Of a stretch of DNA of 64,000 nt, positions 44,827-54,490 are shown one piece after another. Position 1 is the first letter of the stretch. The number at the start of each line of letters is the position of its first letter. The stretch is from contig NZ_JACEHK010000004.1 of NCBI RefSeq assembly GCF_025377685.1, positions 47,191-111,190 of the forward strand, given 5' to 3'. The notes beneath the pieces are model-generated. The model worked only from the letters and a program-made list of their open reading frames with translations, was not told the DNA's origin and ran no database searches. The stretch is from Anaerobacillus sp. CMMVII (GTDB lineage Bacteria > Bacillota > Bacilli > Bacillales > Anaerobacillaceae). Both the position numbers and the translations under genes were made by a program.

Positions 44827-44919
44827 ATGAGCAAAGGCTATGCAGGTGCAGGATTTGCGTTAATCCTTGTATTGTTTATTTTATTAGTAATCATTGGTAC
44901 AGCGTACGTTGGTTACTAA
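44827..44919 (+). CDS. YjcZ family sporulation peptide
   Basis: 30 residues, MSKGYAGAGFALILVLFILL, VIIGTAYVGY: a short Gly/Ala-rich head and one hydrophobic helix ending in GY, the hallmark of YjcZ/YczN-type sporulation proteins. GAAGGTGGTG lies before the ATG and a terminator 10 bases after the stop. Expected in the spore envelope during sporulation (family knowledge). Confidence 0.85.
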   Translation: MSKGYAGAGFALILVLFILLVIIGTAYVGY

Positions 44920-44927
44920 GCATTGGT

Positions 44928-44958
44928 AGAGAGTCAACACTCGTGTGTTGGCTCTTTT
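44928..44958 (+). terminator. Terminator of the YjcZ-type gene
   Basis: GAGAGTCAACAC / GTGTTGGCTCTTTTCTC stem, 4-nt loop. Confidence 0.7.
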
Positions 44959-45140
44959 CTCTGATTTCCATATATATACGGACAAACTATGCTATCCTTC
45001 AAGAAGAGGAAGGGGACAGGTCTATCCCTCTTCCAAATTCGAAAAGTCGATAGAAATTTTGTATAGGTTGATAGAACCAGAATGAGACCGCTATAATGTA
45101 GCGAGGTATTAATAAAATTAAAGCAGTTCACTTGAGAACA

Positions 45141-45207
45141 AGGAAGTTTTCTAAATTTATTTCGTTTAGCGAAACGAAGGAAGCAGCAGAACCGTCCCCA
45201 CGCTTCT
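45141..45207. repeat. GGAAGC/CCGTCCCC repeat upstream of the TPP riboswitch
   Basis: Degraded left arm, tip TTTCGTTTAGCGAAACGAAG, right arm AGAACCGTCCCCACGCTTC. Confidence 0.85.
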
Positions 45208-45266
45208 TCATTGTTTACAAAAACAAAATAAAGAGGTAAAATCAGAGAAACTATATATGTCTGTGA

Positions 45267-45355
45267 CGCACTAGGGGTGCATTAGCTGAGAGGCAGGATG
45301 AAATACCTGTTAACCCTTAAAACTCGATCTAGGTAATACTAGCGTGAGGAAGTGC
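45267..45355 (+). promoter_or_regulatory. TPP riboswitch (THI element)
   Basis: The conserved blocks are present in order: AGGGGTGC, GCTGAGA, ACCC, then CGATCTAGGTAATACTAGCG and GAGGAAGTGC. P1 is formed by GCACT (45267) and AGTGC (45351). It lies about 240 bases before ykoF and is followed by a terminator, so excess thiamine pyrophosphate should stop transcription of the operon. Confidence 0.93.
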
Positions 45356-45414
45356 ATGTGAATTTATTGGATTCCTATCTTTAAAAGACGGTAATTCCAA
45401 TCGATGATTATTCA

Positions 45415-45446
45415 CTGCATCTTCTTTCGGGAGATGCAGTTTTTTG
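45415..45446 (+). terminator. Riboswitch expression-platform terminator
   Basis: CTGCATCTTC / GGGAGATGCAG stem with TTTTTTG tail, 60 bases after the aptamer. Confidence 0.85.
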
Positions 45447-45591
45447 TTTTGTAAAAGGAGAATTTGCTTTGGGATATCTTCTTCTAACAGTTAGCTGTCT
45501 CGTTCCATCGACTTGTTTTGCTCTTATTTTATGAGGGGTGTGTCACTACATATGTTGATAGATTAATCGATAAAAAGAGGAGGAATTTTTT

Positions 45592-46194
45592 ATGCAAGGA
45601 TTAAGCTGTGGAATAAGTAGAATTGTAGGGTGTCGTTTTTCTATATATCCAATGACTGATAATTTTGTCGAGGTTATTACAACAGCATTAAAGGAAGTGG
45701 ACAGTTCTAAGGTTTGGTCGGAAACGGATGATGTAAGTACATGTATTCGTGGAAGAAGTGAGCATGTTTTTGATGTGGCAAAAGCAATTTTTGTTCATGC
45801 AGCGAAAACAGGGGTTCATGTAGTATTTAATGGAACATTCTCTATTGGTTGTCCTGGAGATACTGCAGGAGATACGTATATGTCTGAAGACGATGTACGC
45901 CTTAACGAGGAAAAGGCGAAAGAAGAATCGATAGAAGTGGCAACACAATTTGCTCTCTATCCGATGAATAATCCAGACTACATGCAAGTAATTATCGATC
46001 AATGTGCACATGCACAAGAAATTGGAACATTTACAAAAGGAGTACATTATGCCTCCAGGTTAGATGGGGATGTTCATGATGTGTTCTATACATTAGAGCA
46101 ATCCTTTGTTAATGCAGCAAAAACACATGAGCGTAGCCATGTAACGATGACAGCAGTAATATCAGCGAACAGTCCATCGAAAAAAGATAAATAA
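45592..46194 (+). CDS. ykoF: YkoF, thiamine/HMP-binding protein
   Basis: 200 residues, normal length. It has two similar ferredoxin-like halves: SCGISRIVGCRFSIYPMTDN, TALKEVDSSKVWSETDDVST and, after about 100 residues, TQFALYPMNNPDYMQVIIDQ, GTFTKGVHYASRLDGDVHDV. YkoF binds thiamine or its pyrimidine moiety and works with the YkoEDC transporter (family knowledge). AAAGAGGAGG site. First gene of the riboswitch-controlled operon. Confidence 0.93.
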   Translation: MQGLSCGISRIVGCRFSIYPMTDNFVEVITTALKEVDSSKVWSETDDVSTCIRGRSEHVFDVAKAIFVHAAKTGVHVVFNGTFSIGCPGDTAGDTYMSEDDVRLNEEKAKEESIEVATQFALYPMNNPDYMQVIIDQCAHAQEIGTFTKGVHYASRLDGDVHDVFYTLEQSFVNAAKTHERSHVTMTAVISANSPSKKDK

Positions 46195-46234
46195 TCATAA
46201 TAAAAGGCTGTTTTCGCTAAAGTATGTTGCTTTC

Positions 46235-46262
46235 GTAAAAATCCCAAAAGCCGGATTTTTAC
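46235..46262 (+). promoter_or_regulatory. Intercistronic stem-loop between ykoF and ykoE
   Basis: GTAAAAATCC / GGATTTTTAC perfect 10-bp inverted repeat with an 8-nt loop in a 228-nt gap. There is no following T-run; it could be an mRNA processing or stability element. Confidence 0.5.
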
Positions 46263-46422
46263 ACATAATTACTAAAATTTCACTACTTATTTAGTAAACT
46301 AGTGCTCTTTTCTTACTCAATTTATAGGGTGATAATCTTATTTTGAGGGATTTTTTCAATTATTTGAGGTTAAATAGCAACAATGTTTTAGAAAAGAGCC
46401 TAATAAAAAGGAGTTTTTATAA

Positions 46423-46953
46423 ATGGAAATGAAATGGAATTTACGTGAAATTGTTTTAATGTCTATTCTTGGAGTTGTTTTCGCTGTTATTTACTTATTG
46501 TTTTTCTTATTCGGAACTGCTCTTACGAATGTATTAGCACCATTCGGATTAGGCCCATTTGGTTATGAAGTTATTTTTGGAGTTTGGTTTATTGTTTCGA
46601 TCATTACCGCATATATCATTCGAAAGCCAGGAGCTGCATTGATTTCTGAGACGATTGCCGGTGGAGTACAAGTGCTTCTTGGCTCACCAGCGGGACCTTT
46701 GTTAATTGTCGCAGCATTTCTTCAAGGACTAGGAGCAGAAGCAGCCTTTGCAGCAACAAAATATCGTAATTATTCTACGAAGGTACTTGTCGCTGCCGGA
46801 ATCGGCGCTGCTGTGTTTAGTTTTGGATGGGGCTTTTACCGATCTGGATTTTTAGCATTAGCTATGCCATTACTAACTTCTATGTTTATTGTTCGTGTTA
46901 TTAGTGGAGCGGTATTGGCTGGTTTACTAGGAAAATGGATTAGTGAAAGTTAG
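46423..46953 (+). CDS. ykoE: YkoE, ECF transporter substrate-binding (S) component for thiamine/HMP
   Basis: 176 residues, 5-6 membrane helices. Opens with LREIVLMSILGVVFAVIYLL and contains SETIAGGVQVLLGSPAGPLL and the GLGAEAAFAATKYRNYS cytoplasmic region typical of YkoE. It captures the thiamine-related substrate in the membrane and docks on YkoC/YkoD. AAAAGGAG before the ATG. Confidence 0.92.
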   Translation: MEMKWNLREIVLMSILGVVFAVIYLLFFLFGTALTNVLAPFGLGPFGYEVIFGVWFIVSIITAYIIRKPGAALISETIAGGVQVLLGSPAGPLLIVAAFLQGLGAEAAFAATKYRNYSTKVLVAAGIGAAVFSFGWGFYRSGFLALAMPLLTSMFIVRVISGAVLAGLLGKWISES

Positions 46954-47007
46954 CTGATACAGGAGTACTTAGAAGTTATGCATTAGGAAAGGAATGGCAA
47001 ACAAAAC

Positions 47008-48740
47008 GTGAGCAGAAAGCATCATAGTCAAGCTCTCATAAAACTGGATGATTTTTCTTTTGGTTATGAAGCGAACAAGGCACCTTTACTAAAAAACCTC
47101 TCATTTACGATTGGTGATGATGAGGCGATTCTCTTAATTGGCCCAAGTGGATCAGGGAAGAGTACATTGGCATTATGTCTAAATAGTCTTTATCCTGATG
47201 TAATTGAAGGCTGGACTGAAGGCGAAATTCATTATAAGGGGACACCTTTGCATGAATTTGAAAAAGGAGCCATAAATCAAGAAATTAGTGTCGTGTTTCA
47301 AGATCCTGAAAGTCAGTTTTGTATGGTTACGGTAGAAGATGAGCTAGCTTTTACGTTAGAAAATATTAATACACCTCGAGAAGAAATGCAGAAAAAAATT
47401 GATGATATATTACAGCTCGTTGGCTTGATTGATGTAAAATATCGTCCGATCCATGAACTGTCTGGTGGTCAAAAACAGAAAGTCGCTCTTGCTTCTGTCC
47501 TTTTATTAGAACCGACATTATTAATTTTAGATGAGCCTACAGCTAATTTAGACCCTGCTTCAAGATTTGAATTTACCCAAATCTTGAAGCAGTTAAAAGA
47601 AGAGCGTAATTTTGCTTTACTGATAATTGAGCACCATTTGGATGATTGGCTTCCAATGGCAGACAGAGTGCTTGCGATTAACTCAGAAGGCGAGTTAATG
47701 GCAGAAGGGACACCTCAAGAAATTTTCTATAATAGAATAAGTCTATTAAAGAACGAGGGTATTCATATTCCGAAGGTTGTAGAAACCGTCATTAGTACAT
47801 TAGCAACAGACAATGGATCGAGTGCCGTAAAAGACTTACCATTGTCAGAAAAAGATTTAGCAACCTGGCTTCAAAAGATAGGAAAGCCATCAATTTTTAT
47901 CCAAGAAAAAAAATCTAATTTAGTTCTTGATCAAATTGGTGATAATTTTGACGAAGTTTTATCTCTTTGTAATGTCTCCTTCTCAAGGGGAAAACAGTCG
48001 ATCCTCACCGATATCAGCCTATCGTTAGCTAGAGGAGAGCTAGTGGCAATTGTCGGCCAAAACGGTGCAGGGAAATCAACATTATTGCAATTAATCGCTG
48101 GAATATTAAAAACAAGTCAGGATCACGTTTTCTCCTAAATAAAAAGTATGAATCTTGGTCAGAGAGAGAAATGCGAAAGGAAATGGGATTTGTTTTTCAA
48201 AATCCTGAACACCAGTTTATTACTGATACAGTGTACGATGAAGTTGGATTCGGTATGGTGCTGAACAAAACTCCTGAGAATCTACTAAAAGAAAAGGTTA
48301 ATCAATTACTAGAACGTTTTCATCTCGTAAACCATAAGTGGAGTAATCCTTTTTCTTTGAGTGGCGGGCAAAAACGCCGACTAAGCGTGGCCACGATGTT
48401 AGATGAGGTACCGAGTGTATTGCTGTTTGATGAACCGACTTTCGGACAGGATGCAGAAACAACTGAAGAGTTGATGGAAATGATTGAATCGCTACGGAAG
48501 AAAGGAACTGCTATCGTTTTTGTTACTCATGATATGGATCTTGTTGATAGTTTCTGTCAAAGAGTATATGTCGTCAATCAAGGTAAGTTATCCTTCCAAG
48601 GAACCCCCGAAGAGTTGTGGGAAAAGAAGGAGCTCTTAGTAGAATCCCATTTAAGGTTGCCTTATCGAGTTCGAATGGAAGAAAGATTGCCTAAAGAGAA
48701 TAAAAGCGGAGTTGAATTCATTCATGATTACGTCTATTAA
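47008..48740 (+). pseudogene. ykoD: YkoD, ECF transporter double ATPase, one frameshift
   Basis: About 578 codons with two ABC domains. The first has GPSGSGKST (near 47143), FQDPESQF, LSGGQKQK (near 47459) and LDEPTANLD; the second has GQNGAGKST (near 48057), FQNPEHQF, LSGGQKRR (near 48358) and FDEPTFGQD. The frame is lost near 48115 (KTS to SGSRFLLNKKYESWSE), consistent with one missing T. GTG start. It powers thiamine/HMP uptake with YkoC and YkoE. All motifs are intact, so a sequencing error is plausible. Confidence 0.9.
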
Positions 48741-49503
48741 CCCATCGATGAAGGCTTTTACAGTACTTATCCCAGCTATATTGTTAGCGGTGAGCTATGA
48801 TCCAATTACGCCACTTGTTTATCTTGTTTTTACGATTTTAGTTACCTTCCTCTTTAGTAATGTTTCTATAAAACGATGGTCAAAGATGTTTTTTCCCTTT
48901 ATTCTGATCGCGCTAAGCTTTTCCTGGATGACGATTTTATATCCGAGTGATACATTTTCAGGTGGAGAGGTGTTATTTTCTTTTTGGCGATTTGAAATTA
49001 CTTCAACAAGTTTAATGGCGGGGATTTCTTTAGGCTTACGCTCGCTCTCATTTGTTGCCTTGTCGTTATTATTTGTTTTAACAACTGATTCTACGAAGTT
49101 TATGCTCAGTTTAATGCAGCAATGTAAGCTTCCTCCTAAATTTACGTACGGTATTTTAGCCGGGTACCGCTTCTTACCAACATTTCGTCATGAGTTTCAA
49201 ATCTTAAAGCAAGCACACCGTATTCGAGGTGTTGGTAGAGCAAGGGGACTGAAGGGCCGTATTCAAGAATTTCAACGATTTTCTATTCCTTTATTTGCAA
49301 ATGCGATTCGAAAAGCAGAAAGAGTAGCAATTGCGATGGAATCTAAAGGCTTTACAGGCTCTAAAGAACGGACTCACTATCATGAAATGAAAGTCACAAA
49401 ACGAGATTGGCTATTTTTAAGTGTATTCTTTACGATGGTTTTTGTTAGTGCTTTTATTTCCTATCAACTCGGCATGTTAAATCTATTAGGTTATCAGTTT
49501 TAA
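48724..49503 (+). CDS. ykoC: YkoC, ECF transporter transmembrane (T) component
   Basis: 259 residues, five membrane helices. The C-terminal coupling helices carry the two ARG-type motifs of T components: IRGVGRARG (about 172-180) and AIAMESKGF (about 202-210). The ATG at 48724 overlaps the end of ykoD by 17 nt, so the two are translated together. Last gene of the thiamine operon; a GGAAGC repeat begins three bases after the stop. Confidence 0.92.
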   Translation: MITSINPSMKAFTVLIPAILLAVSYDPITPLVYLVFTILVTFLFSNVSIKRWSKMFFPFILIALSFSWMTILYPSDTFSGGEVLFSFWRFEITSTSLMAGISLGLRSLSFVALSLLFVLTTDSTKFMLSLMQQCKLPPKFTYGILAGYRFLPTFRHEFQILKQAHRIRGVGRARGLKGRIQEFQRFSIPLFANAIRKAERVAIAMESKGFTGSKERTHYHEMKVTKRDWLFLSVFFTMVFVSAFISYQLGMLNLLGYQF

Positions 49504-49506
49504 AAT

Positions 49507-49556
49507 CACGGGGACGGTTCTCTTGCTTCCTTAGTTTCGCGAAACGAAGGAAGTAA
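49507..49556 (+). repeat. GGAAGC/CCGTCCCC repeat, left two thirds
   Basis: CACGGGGACGGTTCTCTTGC, tip TTAGTTTCGCGAAACGAAGG; the right GTCCCC arm is missing. It immediately follows ykoC. Confidence 0.85.
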
Positions 49557-49650
49557 GAGGTTTAAACTGAAATGATAAAACTCAAATAATCTACCAAACT
49601 AACCTTCTTAGTGTTAACTAGGAAGGCTATTTTTATTTTGATGTCCTCTT

Positions 49651-49730
49651 GAAAGCATAGAGACAGTTCTCTTTTTTTCTTTGTTCCTTTAGCAAAGCAA
49701 AGGAAGCGGCAGAACCGTCCCCACGCTTCC
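49651..49730. repeat. GGAAGC/CCGTCCCC repeat, diverged full copy
   Basis: GAAAGCATAGAGACAGTTCT left arm, tip CCTTTAGCAAAGCAAAGG, right arm AGAACCGTCCCCACGCTTCC. Confidence 0.85.
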
Positions 49731-49794
49731 TTTTCATGAAAAAAAAGGGTTTTTTGTTTCGTATATCGAAGTACTGTAGGAGAATGAAAAAATC

Positions 49795-49863
49795 GAAGCG
49801 CGGGTTCTCTTGCTTCCTTTGTTTAGTGAAACAAGGAAGCAGCAGAACCGTCCCCACGCTTCC
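49795..49863. repeat. GGAAGC/CCGTCCCC repeat in the leader of the prolyl oligopeptidase gene
   Basis: GAAGCGCGGGTTCTCTTGC, TTTGTTTAGTGAAACAAGG (compensated tip), AGAACCGTCCCCACGCTTCC. The conserved TTTCGTATATCGAAGTACTG stands 38 bases to its left. Confidence 0.88.
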
Positions 49864-49880
49864 TGTAGAGGTGATTAATA

Positions 49881-51898
49881 ATGTTTAAGAAAGATAATAT
49901 TGTAGAAGACTTTCACGGAACAATGGTTGCAGATCCATACCGTTGGTTAGAGGACCCAACTTCTAATGAGACTATCGAATGGGGCAAAGAAATTGGTAAA
50001 CAATGTGAAGCTTATTTTTCCAAAAAGTCTTCGCGTGATAAGGATCGTGAAAGATTAACAAGCCTTTGGAATTATCCAAAATACTTTGTACCTAATAAAG
50101 TGGAAGATGCGCTATTTTATCAAAAGAATGATGGCCTTAAAAACCAAGCAACTTTATACCGAAAGTTGGGAGAGGTAGAAACGGTTGTGATTGACCCTAA
50201 TACCCTAAGTGAAGATGGAACTGTCGCAATGACAAATTTTTCAATTAGTGGTAATGGGCAATATTTAGGTTATGCTACTTCAACTCACGGAAGTGACTGG
50301 CAAGAAATTAAGGTGAGAGAAATTGCGACTGGTGAAGAACTGGTTGATCATATTCAAAATGTTAAATTCACACCGATTTCGTGGGCACCTGACAATTCTG
50401 GCTTTTTTATAGCCGCTTTCCAACACCAGGTACAGTAGCTGCTGAAGATGAAAGTAACTACAACCAAGTTTATTTTCACAAACTTGGAACGGCTCAAGAG
50501 GATGACCAACTTATTCATGAACAGCCTGAAGACAAAGAGTTATCGTTTTCACCGTTTGTAACGGATGACGAACAATATGTTTGCTTACATGTTTGGTTTG
50601 GGACGGCGACAGAAAATCGTTTCTATGTGAAGGAACTGAACTCTCGTGATGCTTTTGTTCGTTTACTCGACGACCAAGATGCAGAGTATACGTATATTAC
50701 AAACGAGGGTAGTGTCTTTTATTTTCAGACAGACCTTGATGCCCCACGTGGGAGAGTCATTGCGATTGACTTAGAAAATCCTCAAAGAGAAAACTGGAAA
50801 GAAGTTATTGCACAAAAGGATGATGTAATCGAAACAGTGAAACATGTGGACGAGCATTTTATTGTCGTCTATAAACAAGATGCCCATCATCAAATTCATA
50901 TTTTTCAAGACAATGGCTCTTACAAAAAAGAACTTCAATTATCAATGATTGGATCGTTAACTGAAATCACAGGAAAGAAGACTGGTTCGGACGTATACTT
51001 TGGTATGACTTCGTTCTTAAGCCCAACGGTTGTTTATCACTATGATATCAAAACGGATGAGCTTGTGGTATTTTCAGAGACTGAATTAGAAGTTGATATT
51101 TCAAACTTTGAAACAAGCCAAGTGTTTTATCCTTCAAAAGATGGAACGATGGTGCCAATGTTTATTACTCATCAAAAAGGGTTACAGTTAAATGGTGAAA
51201 ACCCTGTCCTCTTATATGGCTATGGTGGCTTTAATATTAGTCTTACCCCTTCCTTTAACCCAGCCATCCTCCGCTGGCTTGAAAAAGGTGGTATTTATGC
51301 AGTGGCAAATCTTCGTGGAGGGTCCGAGTATGGCGAAGAATGGCACAAAGCAGGGATGCTTGAGAATAAGCAAAATGTCTTTGATGATTTTATTGCTGCG
51401 GGTGAATGGTTAGTAGAAAAAAACTACACAAATACTAGTAAGCTAGCAATAATGGGAGGCTCTAATGGGGGCTTACTCGTTGCCGCTTGTATGGTTCAGC
51501 GACCAGATTTATTTGGTTCAGTCATTTGTCGAGTGCCGGTGATTGATATGCTTCGTTATCATAAATTTACAGTTGGCCGTTATTGGATTCCAGAGTATGG
51601 GAATGCCGAAAAAGCGGAAGACTTTCCATTTATGTATGCATACTCTCCGTTGCACAATATACAAGAAGGACAAAAGTACCCTCCATTACTGATAGCGACA
51701 GCGGAAAGTGATGACCGTGTTGTCCCAGCTCACGCTAAGAAATTCGCGGCTACACTACTAGAGAAAGCTGATAAAGAATCTCTCGTACTTCTTCGTTTAG
51801 AAGCGAAAGCGGGACATGGGCTTGGTAAGCCAACATCTAAGCTTATCGACGAATGGGTTGATTTTTACGCATTTTTAGAAAAAGAATTGAAACTGTAA
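49881..51898 (+). pseudogene. Prolyl oligopeptidase (S9A), one frameshift
   Basis: About 673 codons. N-terminal segment DNIVEDFHGTMVADPYRWLE (typical POP start), a seven-bladed propeller, then the hydrolase domain: YGGFNISLTPSF, ANLRGGSEYGEEWHKAG, nucleophile in GGSNGGLLV (near 51456), Asp in ATAESDDRVVPAHA and His in KAGHGLGKP. The frame breaks in a T6 run at 50403-50408; with one more T it reads SGFFYSRFPTPGTVAAEDES. Cytosolic enzyme cutting after proline in short peptides. GAGGTG site after the upstream repeat. Confidence 0.9.
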
Positions 51899-51911
51899 AA
51901 TTTATAAAAAA

Positions 51912-51943
51912 GATGAGACCTAACCTTGTTAGGTCTCTTTTTT
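51912..51943 (+). terminator. Terminator of the oligopeptidase gene
   Basis: GAGACCTAA / TTAGGTCTC perfect stem, 5-nt loop, TTTTTT. Confidence 0.88.
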
Positions 51944-51945
51944 CC

Positions 51946-52084
51946 GGTGTCAGACACCCTTCGTGGACAAATTATGCAATTAGTCCGTCTGGTATGTACG
52001 TTATTCAATGTAGCATGGGGACGGTTTGATATGCTCCCTTTGTTTAGAGAAACGAAGGGAGCACCAGAACCGTCCCCACGCTTC
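51946..52084. repeat. Composite repeat: GGTGTC element joined to GGAAGC element
   Basis: GGTGTCAGACACCCTTCGTGG ... GTCCGTCTGGTATGTACG ... TTCAATG (51946-52010) runs directly into TAGCATGGGGACGGTTTGAT, TGTTTAGAGAAACGAAGG and AGAACCGTCCCCACGCTTC. The same junction is found at 60346-60484. Confidence 0.88.
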
Positions 52085-52209
52085 AAATTAGTAAAATAAT
52101 GGGGGTAATGGTACATTAATAAATAGTTTAGATAACCTTCTATATTATGAGATGAGGGTTCAAAAACTGTTTGTTTTGGACGGTGTGAACAGTAATTGGA
52201 GGTAAAGAT

Positions 52210-53316
52210 ATGAATGATCCTATTATAATTGTGGGGGCTGGTTTAAGCGGGCTTCATGCAGCATCTATGCTTTATTCACAGGGCGTCGATTGCAGAGTTC
52301 TAGAGGCGCGAGGCCGAATTGGAGGTAGAGTTTTAAGTAGGGCAACCGTGGACAGGCCTGAGCTTGGCAAGTTTGATTTGGGACCAACATGGTTCTGGCC
52401 GCAACACGAGCCTGTTATCTCTAGTCTTGTTAGTGAACTGGGCTTACGGACATTGGTACAGCACACCGAAGGAGCAATGCTTTTCGAGCAATCTCAAGAT
52501 GGGCCGATTCAGCGACATGAGCTACAAGAAGGGGCAGTTGAAAGGTCAGTTCGACTTATTGGTGGTGTTCAGTCCCTCATCGACGCTGTGGAAGCCACTA
52601 TTCCTCAAGGGATCGTGCAATTAAACACGCACGTAACAGCAATCGGTATGGATAAAGAAGGAACGGTCACTCTAGAAGTAATCCTAGTTGATGGAAAGAA
52701 GGAAAGCATTCGCGCAAGAGCCGTTATCTTAGCTTTACCGCCCCGAATCGTGGCGCGTCAGATAGTATTCTCGCCATCTCTTCCTAGCAAGCTAATGACG
52801 GACTTGGTAGACAAGCCGACGTGGATGGCGGGACATGCAAAGGCGGTTGCGATTTATGATCGCCCCTTTTGGAGGGAAGAGGGACTTTCCGGCCAGGCAA
52901 TGAGCTGGCGAGGTCCCTTGCAAGAAATCCATGATGCATCACCCGATACAGGTTGTGGTGCACTCTTTGGTTTCTTTGGACTACCTGTAAAGATGCGCCA
53001 AGAATTGGGTGAGGAAAGAGTTCTCAAACTTGTCGTCGACCAGTTGACTCGTTTTTTTGGACCATCCGCTGAAAAACCGATTGCCCTTTTATACAAAGAT
53101 TGGTCAAATGACTCGAATACTGCTACTAGGGATGACGCCAGACCTAATAGCAATTTTCCAAACTATGGTCCACTAACAAGTGCTGGTGCCTGGGAAAAGA
53201 AGGTCATTTTTGCTGGTACAGAAACCTCATCTGATCATGGAGGTCATCTTGAAGGAGCACTTCGGGCAGCAGAGCGTGCGGTTTCTGAAGTTATTGAGTT
53301 TTACAAGACACATTAA
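52210..53316 (+). CDS. Flavin monoamine oxidase-like FAD enzyme
   Basis: 368 residues. N-terminal Rossmann FAD site IIVGAGLSGLHAASMLYSQG (about 5-24) with the second motif EARGRIGGRVLSR, then LGPTWFWPQHEP; the C-terminal FAD contact is IFAGTETSSDHGGHLEGALR (about 335-354). Fits amine oxidase/protoporphyrinogen-oxidase-like enzymes; the substrate is unknown. GGAGG lies 7-8 nt before the ATG. Codon use is visibly richer in G/C (GCG, CGA, GGC, CTT) than the surrounding genes, suggesting recent acquisition. Own terminator. Confidence 0.87.
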   Translation: MNDPIIIVGAGLSGLHAASMLYSQGVDCRVLEARGRIGGRVLSRATVDRPELGKFDLGPTWFWPQHEPVISSLVSELGLRTLVQHTEGAMLFEQSQDGPIQRHELQEGAVERSVRLIGGVQSLIDAVEATIPQGIVQLNTHVTAIGMDKEGTVTLEVILVDGKKESIRARAVILALPPRIVARQIVFSPSLPSKLMTDLVDKPTWMAGHAKAVAIYDRPFWREEGLSGQAMSWRGPLQEIHDASPDTGCGALFGFFGLPVKMRQELGEERVLKLVVDQLTRFFGPSAEKPIALLYKDWSNDSNTATRDDARPNSNFPNYGPLTSAGAWEKKVIFAGTETSSDHGGHLEGALRAAERAVSEVIEFYKTH

Positions 53317-53346
53317 TGATAAGCTAAATCTGAGAATATACCACCC

Positions 53347-53383
53347 TATAAAAAGCACTTTCCAAAATGGAGGTGCTTTTCCT
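53347..53383 (+). terminator. Terminator of the amine oxidase gene
   Basis: AAAAGCAC ... GTGCTTTT arms with an internal TCCA/TGGA pairing. Confidence 0.65.
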
Positions 53384-53755
53384 GTTGAAGGGGTGGAATG
53401 AAAGAAGGCAACCAAGATAATCGTTATTGTGAGTTGCGGTAAAATGTTATTTTTTTAACCAGGAAATTAATTTCAATGGGTGATTTTGAACTACCGTCAT
53501 AATAAAATCCCACAATGGAAATTTGGATGATATAAGCGATTGTTATTGATTGGACAGGTCTTTTTGGTCGAGTCATTTCTTATAAGAATGACGGGAACGT
53601 TCCGCCGGTTTCCAGACTAATAAAGTGATTATAATCAATGAATAAGAACTAAATAATTGATTTATAAAATGGATATTTATGTTAATATAAACCGGTGGAC
53701 GAGTTGTGGAGAAACCTCCTAAATTGTTCGACAATTTTGATAGGAGTGGGCATAT
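53384..53755. other. Gene-free stretch upstream of two small membrane protein genes
   Basis: No supported coding sequence or repeat copy. ATAGGAGTGGG at its right end serves the TTG start at 53756. Confidence 0.4.
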
Positions 53756-53962
53756 TTGAACAAAAACAAACTACATTTGATAATCGCATTAGGAAGTGTC
53801 GCTATCTTAACAATAGGTGGTTTAGTGTTTAACCAAATACATAAAAATTATCTAGCAAATCAACTTATCATAGAAAAATGCTTTGATAACTTCGATATTG
53901 AAAGTGAAGTAGTGATTAAAAAGGATGGCTTTTGGTCTCCTGTTATTTGTGAAAAAAAGTAG
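53756..53962 (+). CDS. Small membrane-anchored hypothetical protein
   Basis: 68 residues: one N-terminal hydrophobic helix (about 8-26) and a short outward domain with two cysteines (EKCFDNFDIESEVVIKKDGF, SPVICEKK). TTG start 7 nt after ATAGGAGTGGG. No family name given, but the CF(D)NF...V..K.GFWSPVxC pattern looks constrained. Followed by a terminator. Confidence 0.65.
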   Translation: MNKNKLHLIIALGSVAILTIGGLVFNQIHKNYLANQLIIEKCFDNFDIESEVVIKKDGFWSPVICEKK

Positions 53963-53969
53963 TGTTTTT

Positions 53970-54001
53970 CAAAAAAGACCTTATAGGAAAGGTCTTTTTG
54001 G
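53970..54001 (+). terminator. Terminator
   Basis: AAAAAGACCTT / AAGGTCTTTTT stem. Confidence 0.75.
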
Positions 54002-54063
54002 CAGACTAGTGACTTAAAACTTGTGTTTATTTAAACGGAATTGGTAGAAAGAGAGGGCTAAAA

Positions 54064-54324
54064 TTGAAAGAAAGTAAGAATGGAAAATTATATTTTAATA
54101 TGGTTTTGGGTTCGATCGGGATAATTCTTGTTTTTATTGGAAGTTTTGAATTTCTTAAAGTAGTTGAAAATCTTAAAGTTTTTTTTCTAATCATGATAGG
54201 TATGATTATTTTAGTTCAATATATCTATCAATTAGAGGGAAAAGCTGGACTTAGTAGTAAGACTATTTGGATAAAGTCAGGTATCTTAATAACCTGCATT
54301 CTTGGCTTTTTTTATTTTTCGTAA
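54064..54324 (+). CDS. Small membrane protein of unknown function
   Basis: 86 residues with three hydrophobic helices (about 11-30, 37-54 and 67-85). TTG start after GAGAGGGC. No family recognised. Lies between two terminator-bounded units, apparently alone. Confidence 0.6.
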   Translation: MKESKNGKLYFNMVLGSIGIILVFIGSFEFLKVVENLKVFFLIMIGMIILVQYIYQLEGKAGLSSKTIWIKSGILITCILGFFYFS

Positions 54325-54490
54325 TTGGAGGTACCGCTAATATGTTAAATCTTTCAGGAAACGTAAATAATCAAAGTTACATATAAGAATAAGATAATGG
54401 TTGTACTGTGAAAGGGACAATGTACCTGTCCCAGTTGCTAAACATAGCTGGTCATCTTTGTATATATTTTTTTGAAAGAGGAGGGTTACG

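Noticed and set aside
45688..46047. 119-codon minus-strand frame antisense to ykoF
   Set aside because: Shadow of a strongly supported gene; Cys/Phe/Ile-rich antisense product, no start signal.
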